Part shown: piece after piece, positions 9,788-22,380 of the stretch | How positions within the stretch are numbered: position 1 is the first letter of the stretch | How the letters are laid out: the number at the start of each line of letters is the position of its first letter | Source: Carya illinoinensis | Taxonomy: Eukaryota; Streptophyta; Magnoliopsida; Fagales; Juglandaceae | Length of the DNA stretch: 64,000 bases | Assembly: GCF_018687715.1 (NCBI RefSeq) | Contig: NC_056766.1 | Coordinates: 39,775,433 to 39,839,432, forward strand | Reading direction: 5' to 3' | The notes under the pieces: model-generated | The model's database searches: none | Told to the model about the DNA's origin: nothing | Seen by the model: only the letters and a program-made list of their open reading frames with translations | Translations under genes and position numbers: made by a program

Positions 9788-12700
9788 ATGGCTAAAATTC
9801 CTCCTCCTCCTCCTCCCCGACCTCCTGGAAAATAACACTTCTCTCCATCTCAGCTTCTTCCTCATCTCTCCCACTTTGTTACTGTCAAACTTACTCCTAA
9901 GAACTATCTTTTGTGGTGCACACAATTGTTGCCTTACCTTCATGGCTGGCGACTTTTTCACTATGTTGATGGCTCTATTACTCCTCCCTCACGTTTTCTT
10001 CCCAATTCTACCACACCCAACCCCGAATATATCACTTGGTCTGAAACAGATCAACTTATAATGAGTGCTCTCCTCCTTTTCTGATAATGTCATTACTCAA
10101 ATTGTAGGAAAAACTACTGCTCGAGAGGTCTGGACCGCTGTTGAAAACTTGTTCAACTCTCAATCTCATGCTCGTGTTATTCAACTTCGCTACCAACTAG
10201 CCACCATCTCAAAAGGATCCAGCTCCATTTCTGATTACTATCGCAAGCTCAAGCATCTATCTGACATAATGAGTGCTGCTGGCACTCCTCTAACCTCTAA
10301 AGAATTTATTTCCTATTTGCTTGCAGGTCTCAGCAATAATTATGATGCTCTCGTCACGTCTATCACCACTCGTCTAGAACCGTTGTCTCCTGAAACCCTC
10401 TACAACCTTCTGCTCACCCATGAATGTCGGCTTGTCCACTCCCATCATCTTCCTGCCACAACAAATCTTTCTGCAAACCTCACCACTACCGCTCCCTCTC
10501 GTGGTCGCGGTGGTTATCACAGTCACAACCATGGTTCTCATCATGGTCATGGTTTTGGATGCACTCAATCCTTCAATCCTCCCCTTCTACCTAACACATC
10601 AACCACACCTTCCTACTCCCCTCTCCCTCATTCCTGACCCACCTACCAAGTTTGTGGTCGAGTTGGCCACACCGCTATCAAGTGTTACTACCGGTATGAC
10701 CATGCCTATCAAACTAGCCCACCCCATTCCATACAAGCTCACTACACCAGCTCTCTACCCTCCCCTGATAAGACCTGGTACCCCGATACTGCTGCTATAA
10801 ACCACCTAACCTCCGACATAGCCAATCTCAGTATCCATTCCAATCCTTATACTGGCGCTGAGACTGTCTGTGTGGGTGATGGTACTAAGCTTCCGATTGC
10901 TAATATTGGTGAATCTGTTCTCTCAACTCCCATTCATTCCTTTTCACTTAAAAAACTCTTGCATGTTCCCAACATCACTAAAAATTTGCTTTCTGTTCAA
11001 CATTTTTGTTTAGACAACTCTGTATTCTTTGGATTTCATAGTACTTTTTTTCTTGTGAAGGATGCCAAAACCAGGAAACTTCTTCTTCGTGGTCCCATGC
11101 TTAATGGTTTCTAGACTCTTCCTCAATCTCCAGTTTCCTCCCCTGGTCATGCCTATGTTGGTGAGTGCACATCAACTTCACAATGGCACTCAAGACTTGG
11201 ACATCCTTCCATGCAAATTGTGCACCACATCCTCTCCACTTATCATCTTCCGGTTACGTCTACTGCTGCTCAAACATTATGTCCTACTTGCTGTCAAGCC
11301 AAGAGCACTCAATTACCTTTTAAGTCTACTCATTTTCCTTCTTCTAAACCATTGCAATTAATATACTCCGATGTAAGGGTCCCTGCCCCTGTCCTTTCTA
11401 GAGAAGGTTTTTGATTTTATGTTTCCTTTTTGGATGATTTTACTAAATATACTTGGTGGTTCCCCTTGGTTCAAAAATCTGATGTTATCTCCACATTTAT
11501 CAAATTGCAAAAAAAATGTTGAATTACAATTTAACACAAAAATAATGTCTGTTCAAAGCGATTGCGGTGGTGAATATCGCCCACTTCACACATATTTTCA
11601 ATCAACTAGCATCTCTCATCGCTTAACTTGCCCCCACACACACCAACAAAATGGGGCCGTGGAATGAAAGCATCGACACATTGTCGAAACGGGTCTCACC
11701 CTTCTTGCTCATGCATCCCTCCCTTTGTCCTTTTGGGCTGATTCCTTTCACACTGCTGTCTTCCTCATAAATCGACTTCCAACTCCAGTTTTACATCACA
11801 AATCACCATATGAAAAACTTTTCTTAAAAACTCCAAATTACAATTTTCTTAGGACTTTCGGCACTAAGTGCTGGCCTCATCTCCGGCCATATAATAAACA
11901 TAAACTTGATCTTCGTTCCACCCAATGTCTTTTTATTAGTTACAATTCCACTCACAAAGGGTATCGCTGTCTTCATATCCCTACAAATCGATTGTACATA
12001 TCTCGTGATGTTTTTTTTTATGAAAATATTTTCCCTACTGCCAACGTTAACCCCATGTGCTCATTCCCATCCTCTCCTCAGTCCACTACCTCTTTACTCG
12101 GCCCACTATCTCTAGCCCAACCCATCATTTCTTCATTCCCCACTCAGTCAGACACACTGGCCTTTACCCAGCCCATTACCCAAACCACTACCCAATCAAA
12201 CTCAAATAATATCTCGACAAGTCCTTCCCCTTTTACTGAGTCTAGCTCATCTTCTACTCCTTCCTCAAAAAACATTTCTTCCTCTGTTCCTAACAACACT
12301 ACTTCCTCTCAGATTCTTACTCGATCGAAAACCAACTCTCTTCGTCCCAAACAATTCACTGATGGCACGGTGCTCTGGCCTCCACCTCGTAGTTATCTCA
12401 CCCACGCCTCGCCCATTCCCGAAGAGCTCAGATCCTACACAGAAGCTTCCAAGTACCAAGAATGGCATACGGCCATGTCCACCGAATTTCAAGCCCTCCT
12501 TCAAACAAACACCTGGTCTCTAGTTCCCTCTACTGGTATTTCTAATATTGTTGGTTGTCGTTGGGTGTACAGGACTAAGCGACTCTCCGATGGCACGGTT
12601 GATAGACGGAAGGCTCGTTTGGTGGCTAAGGGGTATCATCAGTAGGAAGGGGTTGACTATTTTGAGACTTTCAGTCCCGTAGTTAAACCCACAACTATCA

Positions 12701-13960
12701 AGACCATTCTCTCCCTTGTTGTTTTCGAAAGCTGGACTATACGTCAGTTGGACATCAGCAATGCATTCCTATACGGAGAGCTTCAAGAATAGGTTTACAT
12801 TTCCCAACCTCCTGGCTTTATCAATCTCAATTTTTCCAACCATGTTTGTTGACTAAACAAAGCCATTTATGGCCTTAAACAAGCCCTACGAGCTTGGTTT
12901 TCCAAACTTAGCATTCGACTACAAGAAATTGGTTTTATCTCTTCTGTTTCTGATTCTTCCCTCTTTATTTACAAACATGAGTCTGTCACACTTCTATTTC
13001 TTGTTTGTGTGGATGATATCATCCTCATTGGCTTAGATTCTCACACCATTCACTCGGTTTGTACCTCTCTTGGTCTCTCATTCCCTATTAAAGATCTTGG
13101 TTCTCTTAGTTTCTTTTTGGGGGTCAAAATTACTCATCTATCTACTGGTTTGCATCTCTCTCAAACCAAATACATATGTGACCTCTTAAAAAAAATGAAA
13201 ATGGAACTTGCAAAGCCCGTTACCTCTCCTATGGCTGCCTCTACCTAACTGTCACTATTTGATGGACCTGACTTTGAGGATCCACCCCTCTATCAAAGCA
13301 CTATTGGGAATCTTCAATACCTGTCTTTGACACGTCCTGATGTTGTATTTGCTGTCAATAAAGTCTGCCAGTTTATGCATTCTCCTAAAGTCTCTCACTG
13401 GCAGACTGTGAAGCGCATCCTAAGATATTTAAAGCACACTGCCTCCTTTGATTTGCATATCAAACCCTCTGCAGATCACTCTCTCAGTGCATTCTGACGC
13501 TGATTGGGCTGGATGCCCTGATGATAGGCGGTCCACAAGCGGCTTCTGCATTTTCTTGGAACCAACATCATTTCATGGAGCTCAAAAAAACAAACCACCA
13601 TTGCTCAGTCCAGTACAGAAGCTGAGTACAAGTCCCTCGCTAATGCCACTGCTAAACTCTCTTAGCTTCAAAGTCTACTGAAAGAACTTGGTATCTTCCT
13701 CTCTAAACCTCCCACTTTGTGGTGTGATAATATCGGGGCTACGTATCTCTCTGCCAATCCGGTCATGCACTCTCGAACAAAGTATGTGGAAATTGACTTC
13801 CACTTTGTCCGAGACCGTGTTGCCTCTAAATCTCTTAATGGTGCCTTCATATCCTTCAAAGACCAAGTCGCAGACATTTTTACAAAGCCGTTGGTCTCCA
13901 CTAGATTCCAATTACTGCGTACGAGTCTCAACATGGTCCCCTTGTTGGACTCACGGGGGC
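9788..13960 (+). pseudogene. Copia gag-pol polyprotein, broken by stops and frameshifts
   Basis: The ATG at 9788 opens MAKIPPPPPP but hits TAA at 9830-9832. Gag (UBN2-like) continues across a frameshift near 10060 to about 10637, followed by a zinc knuckle with its first Cys changed to Tyr (YQVCGRVGHTAIKC, about 10649-10690). Protease core appears as WYPDTAAINHLTSD (about 10771). Pre-integrase HHCC (WHSRLGHPS...CPTCC, 11180-11300) and integrase core Asp/Asp/Glu segments (YSDVRVP, SDCGGEY, HQQNGAVE) span 11180-12050. Reverse transcriptase runs from about 12420 to 13250 with CVDDIILIG as the catalytic motif; RNase H follows to about 13950, including [17 protein letters not shown]. In-frame stops occur at several points, for example TAG after KGYHQ (about 12643) and after GELQE. 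The product is not functional. Confidence 0.9.
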
Positions 13961-13961
13961 C
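13950..13961 (+). other. Copia polypurine tract (likely)
   Basis: CTCACGGGGGCC abuts the 3' LTR start at 13962. The G run is the expected plus-strand primer position, although the tract is short and has a CC end. Confidence 0.5.
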
Positions 13962-14293
13962 TATTAGAGTAAATGACACCTCTACTTCATCTCAGCACTC
14001 CCAAGTGCCACTCGACTCCAGCAAGAAAGAACAATGTATTGCTTAATGCCAGAGTGGTCTCCTATTCAGCATCTACCTTTTGCTCTTAATTTGTTTGTCT
14101 GTTTAATTCTAATTGGTTGTATAAAAAGGGAAAGTTGTTGTAACGACCTTGTACTCACTGCTTCTGGAAATTCTGTGCACGCAATTTGCTTGCTGAAATG
14201 CCAGAATATTCTGGAACAAATCTGTCCTTAAATACCACACTGTGTAAAAAAATTTTCCGATGAAATGAAATGATTTGATTTACATTTCGTACA
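13962..14293 (+). repeat. Copia 3' LTR
   Basis: It aligns without gaps to the 5' LTR (332 bp each), with about 18 substitutions counted by eye. It ends CATTTCGTACA and is followed at once by the target duplication CCGAC (14294-14298). Confidence 0.92.
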
Positions 14294-14298
14294 CCGAC

Positions 14299-15632
14299 CA
14301 AATCTTTGAAGTATTTGGTGCCATGTGGCTTTATTTTCTTGAAGTCTAGTGCCATGCAGCTTACTTATAAATCCACAAACCGATATAAGTTGATCATGTG
14401 ATACATCATACACCAGCTGAACGTACGGTAACTATGACTATTATTTAAAATGTGATGAGTGATAGAGACACATGATATAGTGTTAGAAGTAAGGAGATAC
14501 TCATGAATGGGCTCAAAGCAGAAAGTCACATTTTTTTATAGATAATTCTCCATTCCAACGTCTGCAAGACAGAAAGTTGGTATAAACTTATAATTATATA
14601 TTTTCCATTTTGTAAAGTTGTAAGACAGATAATAATAAATTTATACAAAATTTTACCCTTGCATAAAATGAAAGGAAAATTATGTTAAAACAATGTATAG
14701 CTTTCATTGATAACTTGTCGAGATTCAAGAGACAATGTAGTGAAATAATAATGAAAGTGAGATATTTTTTCAAGATCATCCTCTAGTATAATTTGCATGT
14801 ACAAGATAGAAAGCCGATATAGCTGTCTTGTAACATTGTAGGACATATAATAATAATTTTATAAAAACTTTGATGTCGCAGAGGTCGCAATACTATCATA
14901 TTGAAATACAACATACTTGAATAAAAAATTGCTCAATTCTATTTCTGTTATGATTATTTATTAATTTTAGTTTTTATATATATATAGTTGATAGAAAGAA
15001 TGAATTCAACTCCTGAACCTTGAGATTGGCCGGGGATATGACAAGAAATTAAAGTTGAAATGCATTAATGGAAATTGTTTTTTCCTCCATAAATGGATCA
15101 AGAGTTGAGATCTTCGTTGTTAAACTGAAAAGAGCCATTGGATTAATTATTCTGATATTGAATATATTGCATGTTGAATAATCTAGTAGGTACGTAGTTT
15201 CTCTCGTGGGATCATTGAGATCTAATTTATTCTGATATTGAATATATTGTTCAATAATCTAGCAGTTAACCAGTTGCCTCACTTCTTTCACATCCAACGT
15301 GCAGCGAATGAGAAATCGATGAAAAAATCTATTTGTGTCGATTTTAGACAATTTTTGCGATGAATTTGCAGGTTTTCTTGTAATGAGATATTTCATGCAA
15401 TCTTTTCTTTGGTCGATTTAGATTAATTGAGTTTGATTTGGCTTTGCTTAAATTTCTAACGGAATTGGTTGATTTTTGACAATTTGTACAAATCTCATGC
15501 CTAGAAACCCTTCTAGTTCTTTGTTTTTTTAGTTGAATAATTAATGTAAGGAAATCTGTTAGAGGGAAAACCCAAGAAGGAGGAACAAATTAGAAATTAA
15601 TCTTCAATATTGATTTTTTCTTATGATGCAAT
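14299..15632. other. Intergenic, no gene seen
   Basis: This is AT-rich DNA that should contain the original continuation of the dehydrogenase locus, but no SDR C-terminal motif can be read. A partly duplicated segment (TTATTCTGATATTGAATATA, about 15145 and 15224) is the only structure noted. Confidence 0.5.
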
Positions 15633-15666
15633 AGAGTCAAGTAGTTTTCTTTTTAAAATAAAAAAT

Positions 15667-15697
<31 letters not shown>

Positions 15698-16087
15698 GAG
15701 GACGAGGCCCCAATTTATTACTAGTCATCACTTATGGCGGAGGAATACCGTGATAATACAAAAACCCGACTAACAATCACTTCATTTACAACATAAATAT
15801 GGAAGGCCTAATTTATCAAGTCGCAACATCCCCTTAACTTCGCAAGGAAGGTCATGAATCTTCAAGATATCAGTTAAATGCCCCTTAGCTCCAATTTTTG
15901 CTAATCCATTTGCCACCTGATTGAGTACTTCACAATAAGTATGATGTACCTAAATAACCATGAGGTTAGCTAAGGCCTTTGCTAGATCCCATGCATCCCT
16001 CACTGTCTAGATAGCCTCGAAGTCATTTTGCCACCAAGAACAAATCACCTTGGAATAATATTCCACTTCCACCTCAAACAAATTTAG

Positions 16088-16492
16088 CTACCTACAAAGT
16101 TTCAAACCATCTACTAGAGCAAAAGATGTTGCTTCTGAATTGGATCGAGTCCCATAGTGCCTATAGAAAGCAGTCACAAAACTCACATTCTCATCTTTGA
16201 TAGTCCCTCCTCCTCCACTCGGGCCTGGATTCCTATAGCTAATCCCATCTATATTTAGCTTAACATAGCCTTTGGTGGGTCTTAGCCACTTTAGAATAAG
16301 GTATTTCGGTCTTTTAATAGGCAGTGAAGTTATTCCTAAATACTGCAATACATATGGATCGGATCGTTTTATGAAAGATAGATCATGCTTTGCCATCAAT
16401 CTCTCAGCCAGAAAACTTTTAATCTTGAAAACAGTAGCCGCTCCTGATTCCACCATACCCTTCATGCATGCATTGCAATGCCTAATCCACAA
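16088..16492 (-). pseudogene. LINE RNase H-like domain
   Basis: A 134-codon frame contains KWLRPTKGYVKLNIDGIS, GGGGTIKDE and NSEATSFALVDGLKL, giving the Asp and Glu catalytic positions of the plant RVT_3 RNase H family. The last catalytic Asp region lies beyond a TAG after KLCR, so the domain is truncated by a stop. It belongs to the LINE at 15648-16955. Confidence 0.75.
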
Positions 16493-16545
16493 GAACTAGC
16501 TAATGAGGGAAGGGAGAAGCCCAATCATTAAGTTGAATTGGGAGG

Positions 16546-16812
16546 CTAGGCTCGCCTTTCTAAACCACCAAGCAATCTGTTCCACCCAACCCCAGCAAGA
16601 AGCCTACCCATCCCTGTGATACCTACAAAGTAGCTCCACAAATGAGTCACCACCTCACCATCAAGTAACACATGGTTCAGGTCTTCAAGAGTAGGGGCAC
16701 AACAACAAACACATTTGGAAGCAAGGGCTATCTTCATCTTCTGAATATTGGAGTCTATTGGTAGACCTTTGTTCATACTTTGCCACATGAAAATAGAAAC
16801 CACTTTCGACAA
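16546..16812 (-). pseudogene. LINE zf-RVT domain
   Basis: The 88-codon frame reads FMWQSMNKGLPIDSNIQKM, ALASKCVCCCAPTLED and LNHVLLDGEVVTHLWSYF, matching the reverse-transcriptase zinc-binding domain in order. It sits upstream of the RNase H fragment in the same minus-strand LINE. Confidence 0.78.
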
Positions 16813-16970
16813 AAGTTTATGCCAAACCCACTTTTCCCACCAAATAGTAGGCTCCCTTTCTCAGATCACCATCCAAGCTGACTTTGTAGAGAAGAATCCA
16901 TTAGCAGCGGGCTTCCAAAATCAGTCGATCCAGCCCAACCTTCCTTGTCCCCACCAGAGTCAAGTAGTTT

Positions 16971-18665
16971 ACCCTTGAATATTGGGTGGGAAAAACTCAA
17001 GGCCGGTCGGGTGGGTTATTTGCTTTTACACAATCCAATACGAATTCACCACATAGGAGGTGCAGGAAAGACACATATGCACTCAAATGCGGACCGTTCT
17101 TCTTCCCCTCCCTCTCTCCCCCGAATTATGTTCCCATTTCCTTCCTCCTTCATACGTTCCCCCTTCCTTTCCCCTTCCTCTCTCCCACAAATTCTTTAAT
17201 CGTGTCCTCACCCCTCCAACTTCACCGGTGGCTTTTGACCTTCCCCACCCCATCCCTCACATGCAGCATTGATTGCAGTGATGATCTTCCCCCTTCCTTC
17301 CCCCTCCCTTCCTTCCCACATGAATATGCAACGAATAATTGTTTTCAATTTTTTTAAATGATAGGAGAAGCATTATTAATTATCAATCCCAAATCTATCA
17401 CGAGAGAATAGTCATTTTTTGTTGAAAAAAATAAAAAAAGAAAATAGCCAACTATCTTTTTTTCTTTTTGTCTAGATAAGTATGTTGAGAACCTCATCTA
17501 TCAACCCAAACTGAGCTTATGATTGATCCAATGTGAAGATCATGAGTACTAGCTCAATCTAAGCTAGTTATCCCAAGCTTAAAGTTATCAACTTTTATTC
17601 CAGAAGTTGATCTGCGAGAAGGATCCGATAGACCATGCATGTGGCCAAACTATCTGATCCCAATGGAAGCTAGTTTTTTACCCATAATAAATCAACGTCT
17701 CACAATTGGCCCTCCAAAGCTATTTGTAATGCATATATGCATGCATGCATCTATAAAATGCATAACTGCTTGTTAAGAACATGTCCCACCACCACAAATG
17801 CAACCGTTCACCTGTAAATATAAAGAAGGCTCCAGCGTGCTATGCTTGTAAACACTCTAATGCTTAAATCAGTAAATATATTACTCAAGTAATTCAGAAT
17901 TCAAAGATGGATCATCTTTGGGGTTACCTGGTATATATAGAGGGTTCCTGTTGGATTAGATCAGCACTATATGAGATTACCTTCATGTGATGTCTATCAT
18001 GTGCTGTGTTTATCTAGTTAAATCATCTCTAAACAACAAAAACAATCCCAAGTAAAGCAGCATGAAGTGTGCAGATCCTTGCTGGGCCTATGCTCTTCAA
18101 TTCAGGCCTACTTACAGAGGGTTTTTATATTGGGCTTAAATACAAAATGAGCCCTCCAACTACCCATCTAATTCTCTTCGCTCCATGGCATGGGGAATTT
18201 ATGTTGACAAATTTTACAAACACATTTTTATTATTATTATTACATATATTTTCTTGGTATGTACCTTGTTATGGGCCCTCTTCCCATTTCAAGCCCCATT
18301 TTTAAGCAACCCCTAGCCCATTTGCAAACCGCTAAGTACCTCGTTGTCCCTTCACATTTCTCTTTTTACATTGTTTCACATTTTCAAAAATCAAATAGTC
18401 CCTCATGATTTACTGCTGACATAGCATTGGTAAGGGTTCCGTGTGACGGTTACTTTTTTGTTCTAGTGTCAGGTCATGATGCCTACGGCTGGCATTTCAT
18501 ATTCGCCCCTTTTAAATACTCGTCTACCAATCTCTCCTATTCTTCCCCTTACTTACTTCCTTTCCTTATTCCCGTTATTGTCCGTGCTTTCTTCCTATTC
18601 TTGTTTCTTGGCGTTTACCCATCCTGTTTTCCTCATTTTCTTTCCATTCTCTCTCTCAAATTTCC
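16971..18665. other. Intergenic, no gene supported
   Basis: The C/T-rich part (17090-17310) produces overlapping open frames in all plus frames from low-complexity sequence; none resembles a protein. The rest is AT-rich without recognisable structure. Some of 17900-18660 may be the 5' untranslated part of the retroelement gene that starts at 18666, but I cannot fix a boundary. Confidence 0.45.
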
Positions 18666-20461
18666 ATGGCCAAATATGGTGGCAACTCTGCACAACCTTC
18701 CCCAGCAACAGACACCCCAGTCTTTGATGGGTATGGGTGGCGTTTAGCCCTTAGATAGAAGAATTTCCCAACTATTCGGGATAAATTCTGCATCCCTAAA
18801 GATGCAGTGCTGGAGGTTCCTCCATCTAGGTGCTGTGATGACGAAGGGTTCGCAGACAAAGTTACTCTAACCACATCCTTTTTGTCTCATGGGCTGGGAT
18901 TCCCATTCTGTCGCTCTCTCCATGACATCTTAGATGTACTTAATCTGGCACCTATTTAACTCCATCCCTTTACATTGAGGACTTATCTTTGCACCTGCAT
19001 TATTTTTCGTATGATCTTGAAGCTCCTCAGGGATATTTACCCTACTTAACTGCTCAAGAGTTTTTGTCCTTTTACAATGTGAGGTCCGCTACCAAGGGTT
19101 ATGTTGCTAGCTAGCTTTCGCAAAAAAGATAAAGGGCAGACGTTGGCTCGATTTGAGACTCGGCACTCGAATGCCAAAAGCTGGACGAGCATATTTTTCT
19201 TTATCACTGGCCAGGGTTGGGAGTTTCCTACCCTTGAAGTCCCTTTAAGAAATTTTCCAATTAGGGAGATCTGGAGCACCCTTCCTGATAAGAAGAGTTT
19301 GTTGGAGAACATGAAGCTTTTGTCAATTCAGGATCTTACCTGAATTGAAATTGTGCGCTCTTGGGCTCAAGCTCATCCCGACCAGCTTTGGACTGATTTT
19401 TTGCTAATGCCCGCCCACATTGATCGATTCCTAATGTCCCCTAACCACTTCCATGTTTAGGGGTGCTCATTCTTGATTTCGGCATAAATTCCTTTACCTA
19501 AATTTGACAATCTTCAGAGAAAGGCAAGATCGATGATCAAGCAGCTCAAGAAAATAAGGAAACAAAGAGGCGATTTGAAAAGGAAGAAGGTGAAGAGAAA
19601 AAAGAGAAGAGGAGCAAGAAAGATAGGAAGGAGAAGAAGGAAAAGAGAGAGAAAAAAGAGAGAAAGGAGAAAGAAAAGGAAGAGAAAAGCGCTCATGCCG
19701 AGGACGCCTCTCTCCCTGCTCCCAAGCAAAAAAAAACTCTAGCACCCTCAAAGGGTGACCACGTTCGAGCGCATACCCCACCAGTCACTACTACACTACA
19801 CTTCCTATGCCTGGCGGTTCTCTCGTGCGGTTGCATTCTCCTGGCCTGGGAGACGTTGAGGGATTGGCTAGTTTGGCCCTCTCAGATCTAGTAGCCACCT
19901 TCCAGCTTAAGCCCCCAATAGGCTCTCACCCTGGCATCTAGTCCCATATTTGAATTCCCCATTTTTGAAGACCTGGTAGGGGAAGGTGAGCTGGATGCTG
20001 AAGTTGCAGCTGCCCTCAACTTGGACCCTGCCATGGGCAAAGAGGTTTGTCCACTTGTGATGGGAGGTCTCATTCCTTCCTTGACTGGGAATGTTTGTAA
20101 AGGTACAGCAAGTGTCCTTCCTACTGGTGGGGTGGACAGAGCTTCCGCCCCCACAAAAGACCTGCGAGATGTTGAAGACTTGGGTGGCGTGGTTGGGGGC
20201 ACACCCCCTTGCCACGAGGAAGTCTGCAATGAGGAGGGTGCCAGCTCGCCCTTCCCAGAGATCCCGCCAGTCACTATCTCTAGGGGCAATACCCTTTTGT
20301 TACCCAGCAGCAACGAGTGCCTCTCACTTCCTTCTCTATTCGCTCCATCCTTTGGTAGAGATACTGAATCCTTCCTTCTCGAGGGCTTGGGTGGTTCGCT
20401 GGGAGAAGACGTTCGCCTAATCAAGGCTGACTTGGCCACATGTTTGATGTTTGGTGTCTGA
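18666..20461 (+). pseudogene. Decayed retroelement gag-like gene (Transposase_28 / 'putative gypsy type' like)
   Basis: From an ATG at 18666 (MAKYGGNSAQPSPATDTPV) a broken frame reads CIPKDAVLEVPPSRCCDDEG, FLSHGLGFPFCRSLHDIL and LNLAPI.LHPFTLRTY, the pattern of the plant 'putative gypsy type transposon' N-terminal domain. Further on it gives FFITGQGWEFP and, at 19520-19730, a Lys/Glu-rich helix whose likely frame is rich in EKEE and KKDRKEKKEK. The part 19930-20461 is acidic and proline-rich and ends at a TGA. Several stops and frameshifts (for example TAG after WRLALR) make it non-functional. Flanking LTRs were not identified. Confidence 0.6.
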
Positions 20462-21821
20462 GAATTTTTAAAGGTGAAATGGGGTGGTATTTCTGTAGTT
20501 CCATCCACATAGCCGATTAGTTCTTGACTCTATAAAAGGGGAAGCAATTGGATTTTTCATAGGAGGTAGTTGGAAGAGGATAGTTTGATGGTAACTATGT
20601 GGATGAGGGTATTGAATGGGAGAAGAGTGGAGGAGGGTTCAGCAACCATAGAAAGGGAAAGAAGATCGTGAGAGGGATGTTAATCCTTATGGGCTCTTGA
20701 TACCATGAGAGTGTTTGAAAAACTACCACACTTTTAGTGGTGAGTTGATTTCATATATATATGCACAGTTACATATTCGAATACGGTAATTACAAGTATG
20801 GAAAGAATCAATTAAATAAAACTAGAAGCTACAATTGTGGCTCAAAGAGAATGCAAATGGAAAGTCTAGAATTAAGGCTAAGGATCCTTAGCATGATCCT
20901 CGACAGACCCAGATGGCTACCACAAACAAAGCTTCAGATTTGAAACACCAGACAAGAAACAGTGCGAGATACTCATCGAGAAGTAGCAATAGAGAGGTGT
21001 CTAGGTGGCTGAGGGAGAAGCAAGGCACTGTGGGAATGAGAGAGAAACTGATGAGAGAGAGAGAGAGCAACGAAGAGATGAAATGGAGCTAGGGAGTTCA
21101 GTGTGAACATACCTAGACAGCATGAGGGTGACGACGATCAAGCAAGACTAAAGATCAACGATGGTTCTTGCGACAGTAGATCGCAGTGTGCGGTGGCGTC
21201 ACTTAGCCTTTGCTATGCATGGGCTGAGAGTGCAATTGTGCTTTGTTTTTCTTGGTTAAAATAGAGGCTGTTGGTGGTTTGAAAAGGCTTGGCGGTGGTG
21301 GTGCTGTGGTTTCGCGTTGGTTGGGCAGTGGGTTGGTAGATTTCGCTGTGCAGGAGGGAAACTCAGCAGCGTTGGATAGTCTGGGCGGAGGTTTGGCGTT
21401 GAACAAGGAGAGGCTGGGTGATTCTTGTGGCTAGTTGCAGTGACGGTACTAAGGCCATTTCCAAAGGCACAAGATATATGTATGTATATATATATATGGC
21501 CTAGAAGAGGAAATGAAAGAAACGTGCATGCATGCATGAGTGTGGAGTCGTGCGTGGTGGGGAGTTTTAAAAATTTTGGACGTTGGGTCTAACTAGAGCA
21601 ACCGGTCTGGGTCTTAAAATAGGGTTGGGTCTCTTAAGCAGTCTGCAAATCTACTACTAAAAAAAAAAAACAACTAATCCCATAATTTTTTTTTTTTTTT
21701 GGCCAATTTCCAAAAAAATAGAACTCGCTTGGTCCATTAAAGATTTTAACATAAATCTCAAGCTCGATAAAAACTATATTTCATCAAAAAAATTTCGAGC
21801 CCATAGCCTATTCAGAAATGC
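20462..21821. other. Intergenic; possible minus-strand primer site at 20694
   Basis: No gene is supported. At about 20694-20709 the minus strand reads ATGGTATCAAGAGC, a copia-type primer site, so 20462-20710 may belong to a minus-strand LTR element fragment; no LTR pair was found to confirm it. G/T-rich (21240-21420) and A- or T-rich runs (21660-21720) produce spurious frames. Confidence 0.4.
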
Positions 21822-22069
21822 TCGCACTACAACACAATTGGTCTTTTGTGATAGAGAAAAACGTCACAAAAAATGACTAAAATGTCACTAAAGACATTTG
21901 GTGACAGTTCGAAACCGTCACGAGTATCGTCACCTAATGTGCGTCACAGAAAACAATTGGTGACAGTTTACTATTCAACCGTCACAAAAAATATTTTTAG
22001 TGACGGTTGGAGATCTTCCGTTTGATGTCACGTTCGAACGTGGGATTTTTTGTGACAGTTAAAATCTGT

Positions 22070-22380
22070 CACAAAATGTAACGTTCGAATGTCCAATAGA
22101 GAGTTTGAACGTTAACCCAACTGATTGACATTCAAATGAGAAAATTTGACGTTCGTTGGTTATAGTTCGAACGTATCATATTTACGTTAGAACGTCAAAC
22201 AAAAAGTTCGAACGTAAATCTTTTAAACATTCGAACGTTATGTTCATTTTGAGAGTACATATGTTCGAACGTTGGGTTGTACATTCGAACGTTATTTCGT
22301 AATTTTGTGTAATTATATTCGAACGTTAGTTCTAACGTGAACCAACATTCGAACGTTTGTTATATACATTCGAACGTATA
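22070..22380. repeat. Left subterminal palindromes (GTTCGAAC type)
   Basis: Many copies and half-copies of AACGTTCGAACGTT or its CATTCGAACGTT-like variants occur at short, irregular intervals in both orientations. In En/Spm elements such subterminal repeats are the binding sites of the element's own TNPA protein; that role is inferred here. Confidence 0.8.

Larger units (their letters stand above)
9423..14293 (+). mobile_element. Complete but inactive Ty1/copia retrotransposon (4.87 kb)
   Basis: All structural landmarks are present: two 332-bp LTRs, primer site, gag-protease-integrase-RT-RNase H in the copia order, purine tract and 5-bp target duplication. The coding region carries many stops and frameshifts, so the element cannot move by itself. 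By eye about 18 of 332 LTR positions differ (about 5%), so the insertion is not recent. Its domain order and motifs resemble RE1-type copia elements of plants. Confidence 0.93.
15648..16955 (-). mobile_element. 5'-truncated L1-type LINE with 15-bp target duplication
   Basis: The insert is bounded by perfect direct repeats AGAGTCAAGTAGTTT at 15633-15647 and 16956-16970. On the minus strand it carries the zf-RVT region (about 16812-16546, SKCVCCCAPTLEDLNHVLLD) and then an RNase H-like domain (about 16300-16088, VKLNIDGIS ... RSNSEATSFALVDGLKL), as in the C-terminal end of plant L1 ORF2. The 3' untranslated end is shared with the LINE at 5109. In sense orientation the 3' tail is pyrimidine-rich (TTTTC repeats, then T/A) instead of poly-A. 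Stops between the two domains show decay. Confidence 0.85.

Noticed and set aside
16945..17360. Several overlapping plus-strand frames
   Set aside because: All arise from a C/T-rich low-complexity tract; three frames are open at once and none has protein-like composition.
19533..19742. Lys/Arg-rich 69-aa frame
   Set aside because: Low-complexity frame; the neighbouring frame, rich in Glu and Lys, fits better as part of the decayed retroelement protein at 18666-20461.
19888..20508. 206-aa minus-strand open frame
   Set aside because: It lies opposite the plus-strand retroelement frame (19930-20461), has no known motif and is Ser/Pro-rich by complementarity. Treated as a shadow.
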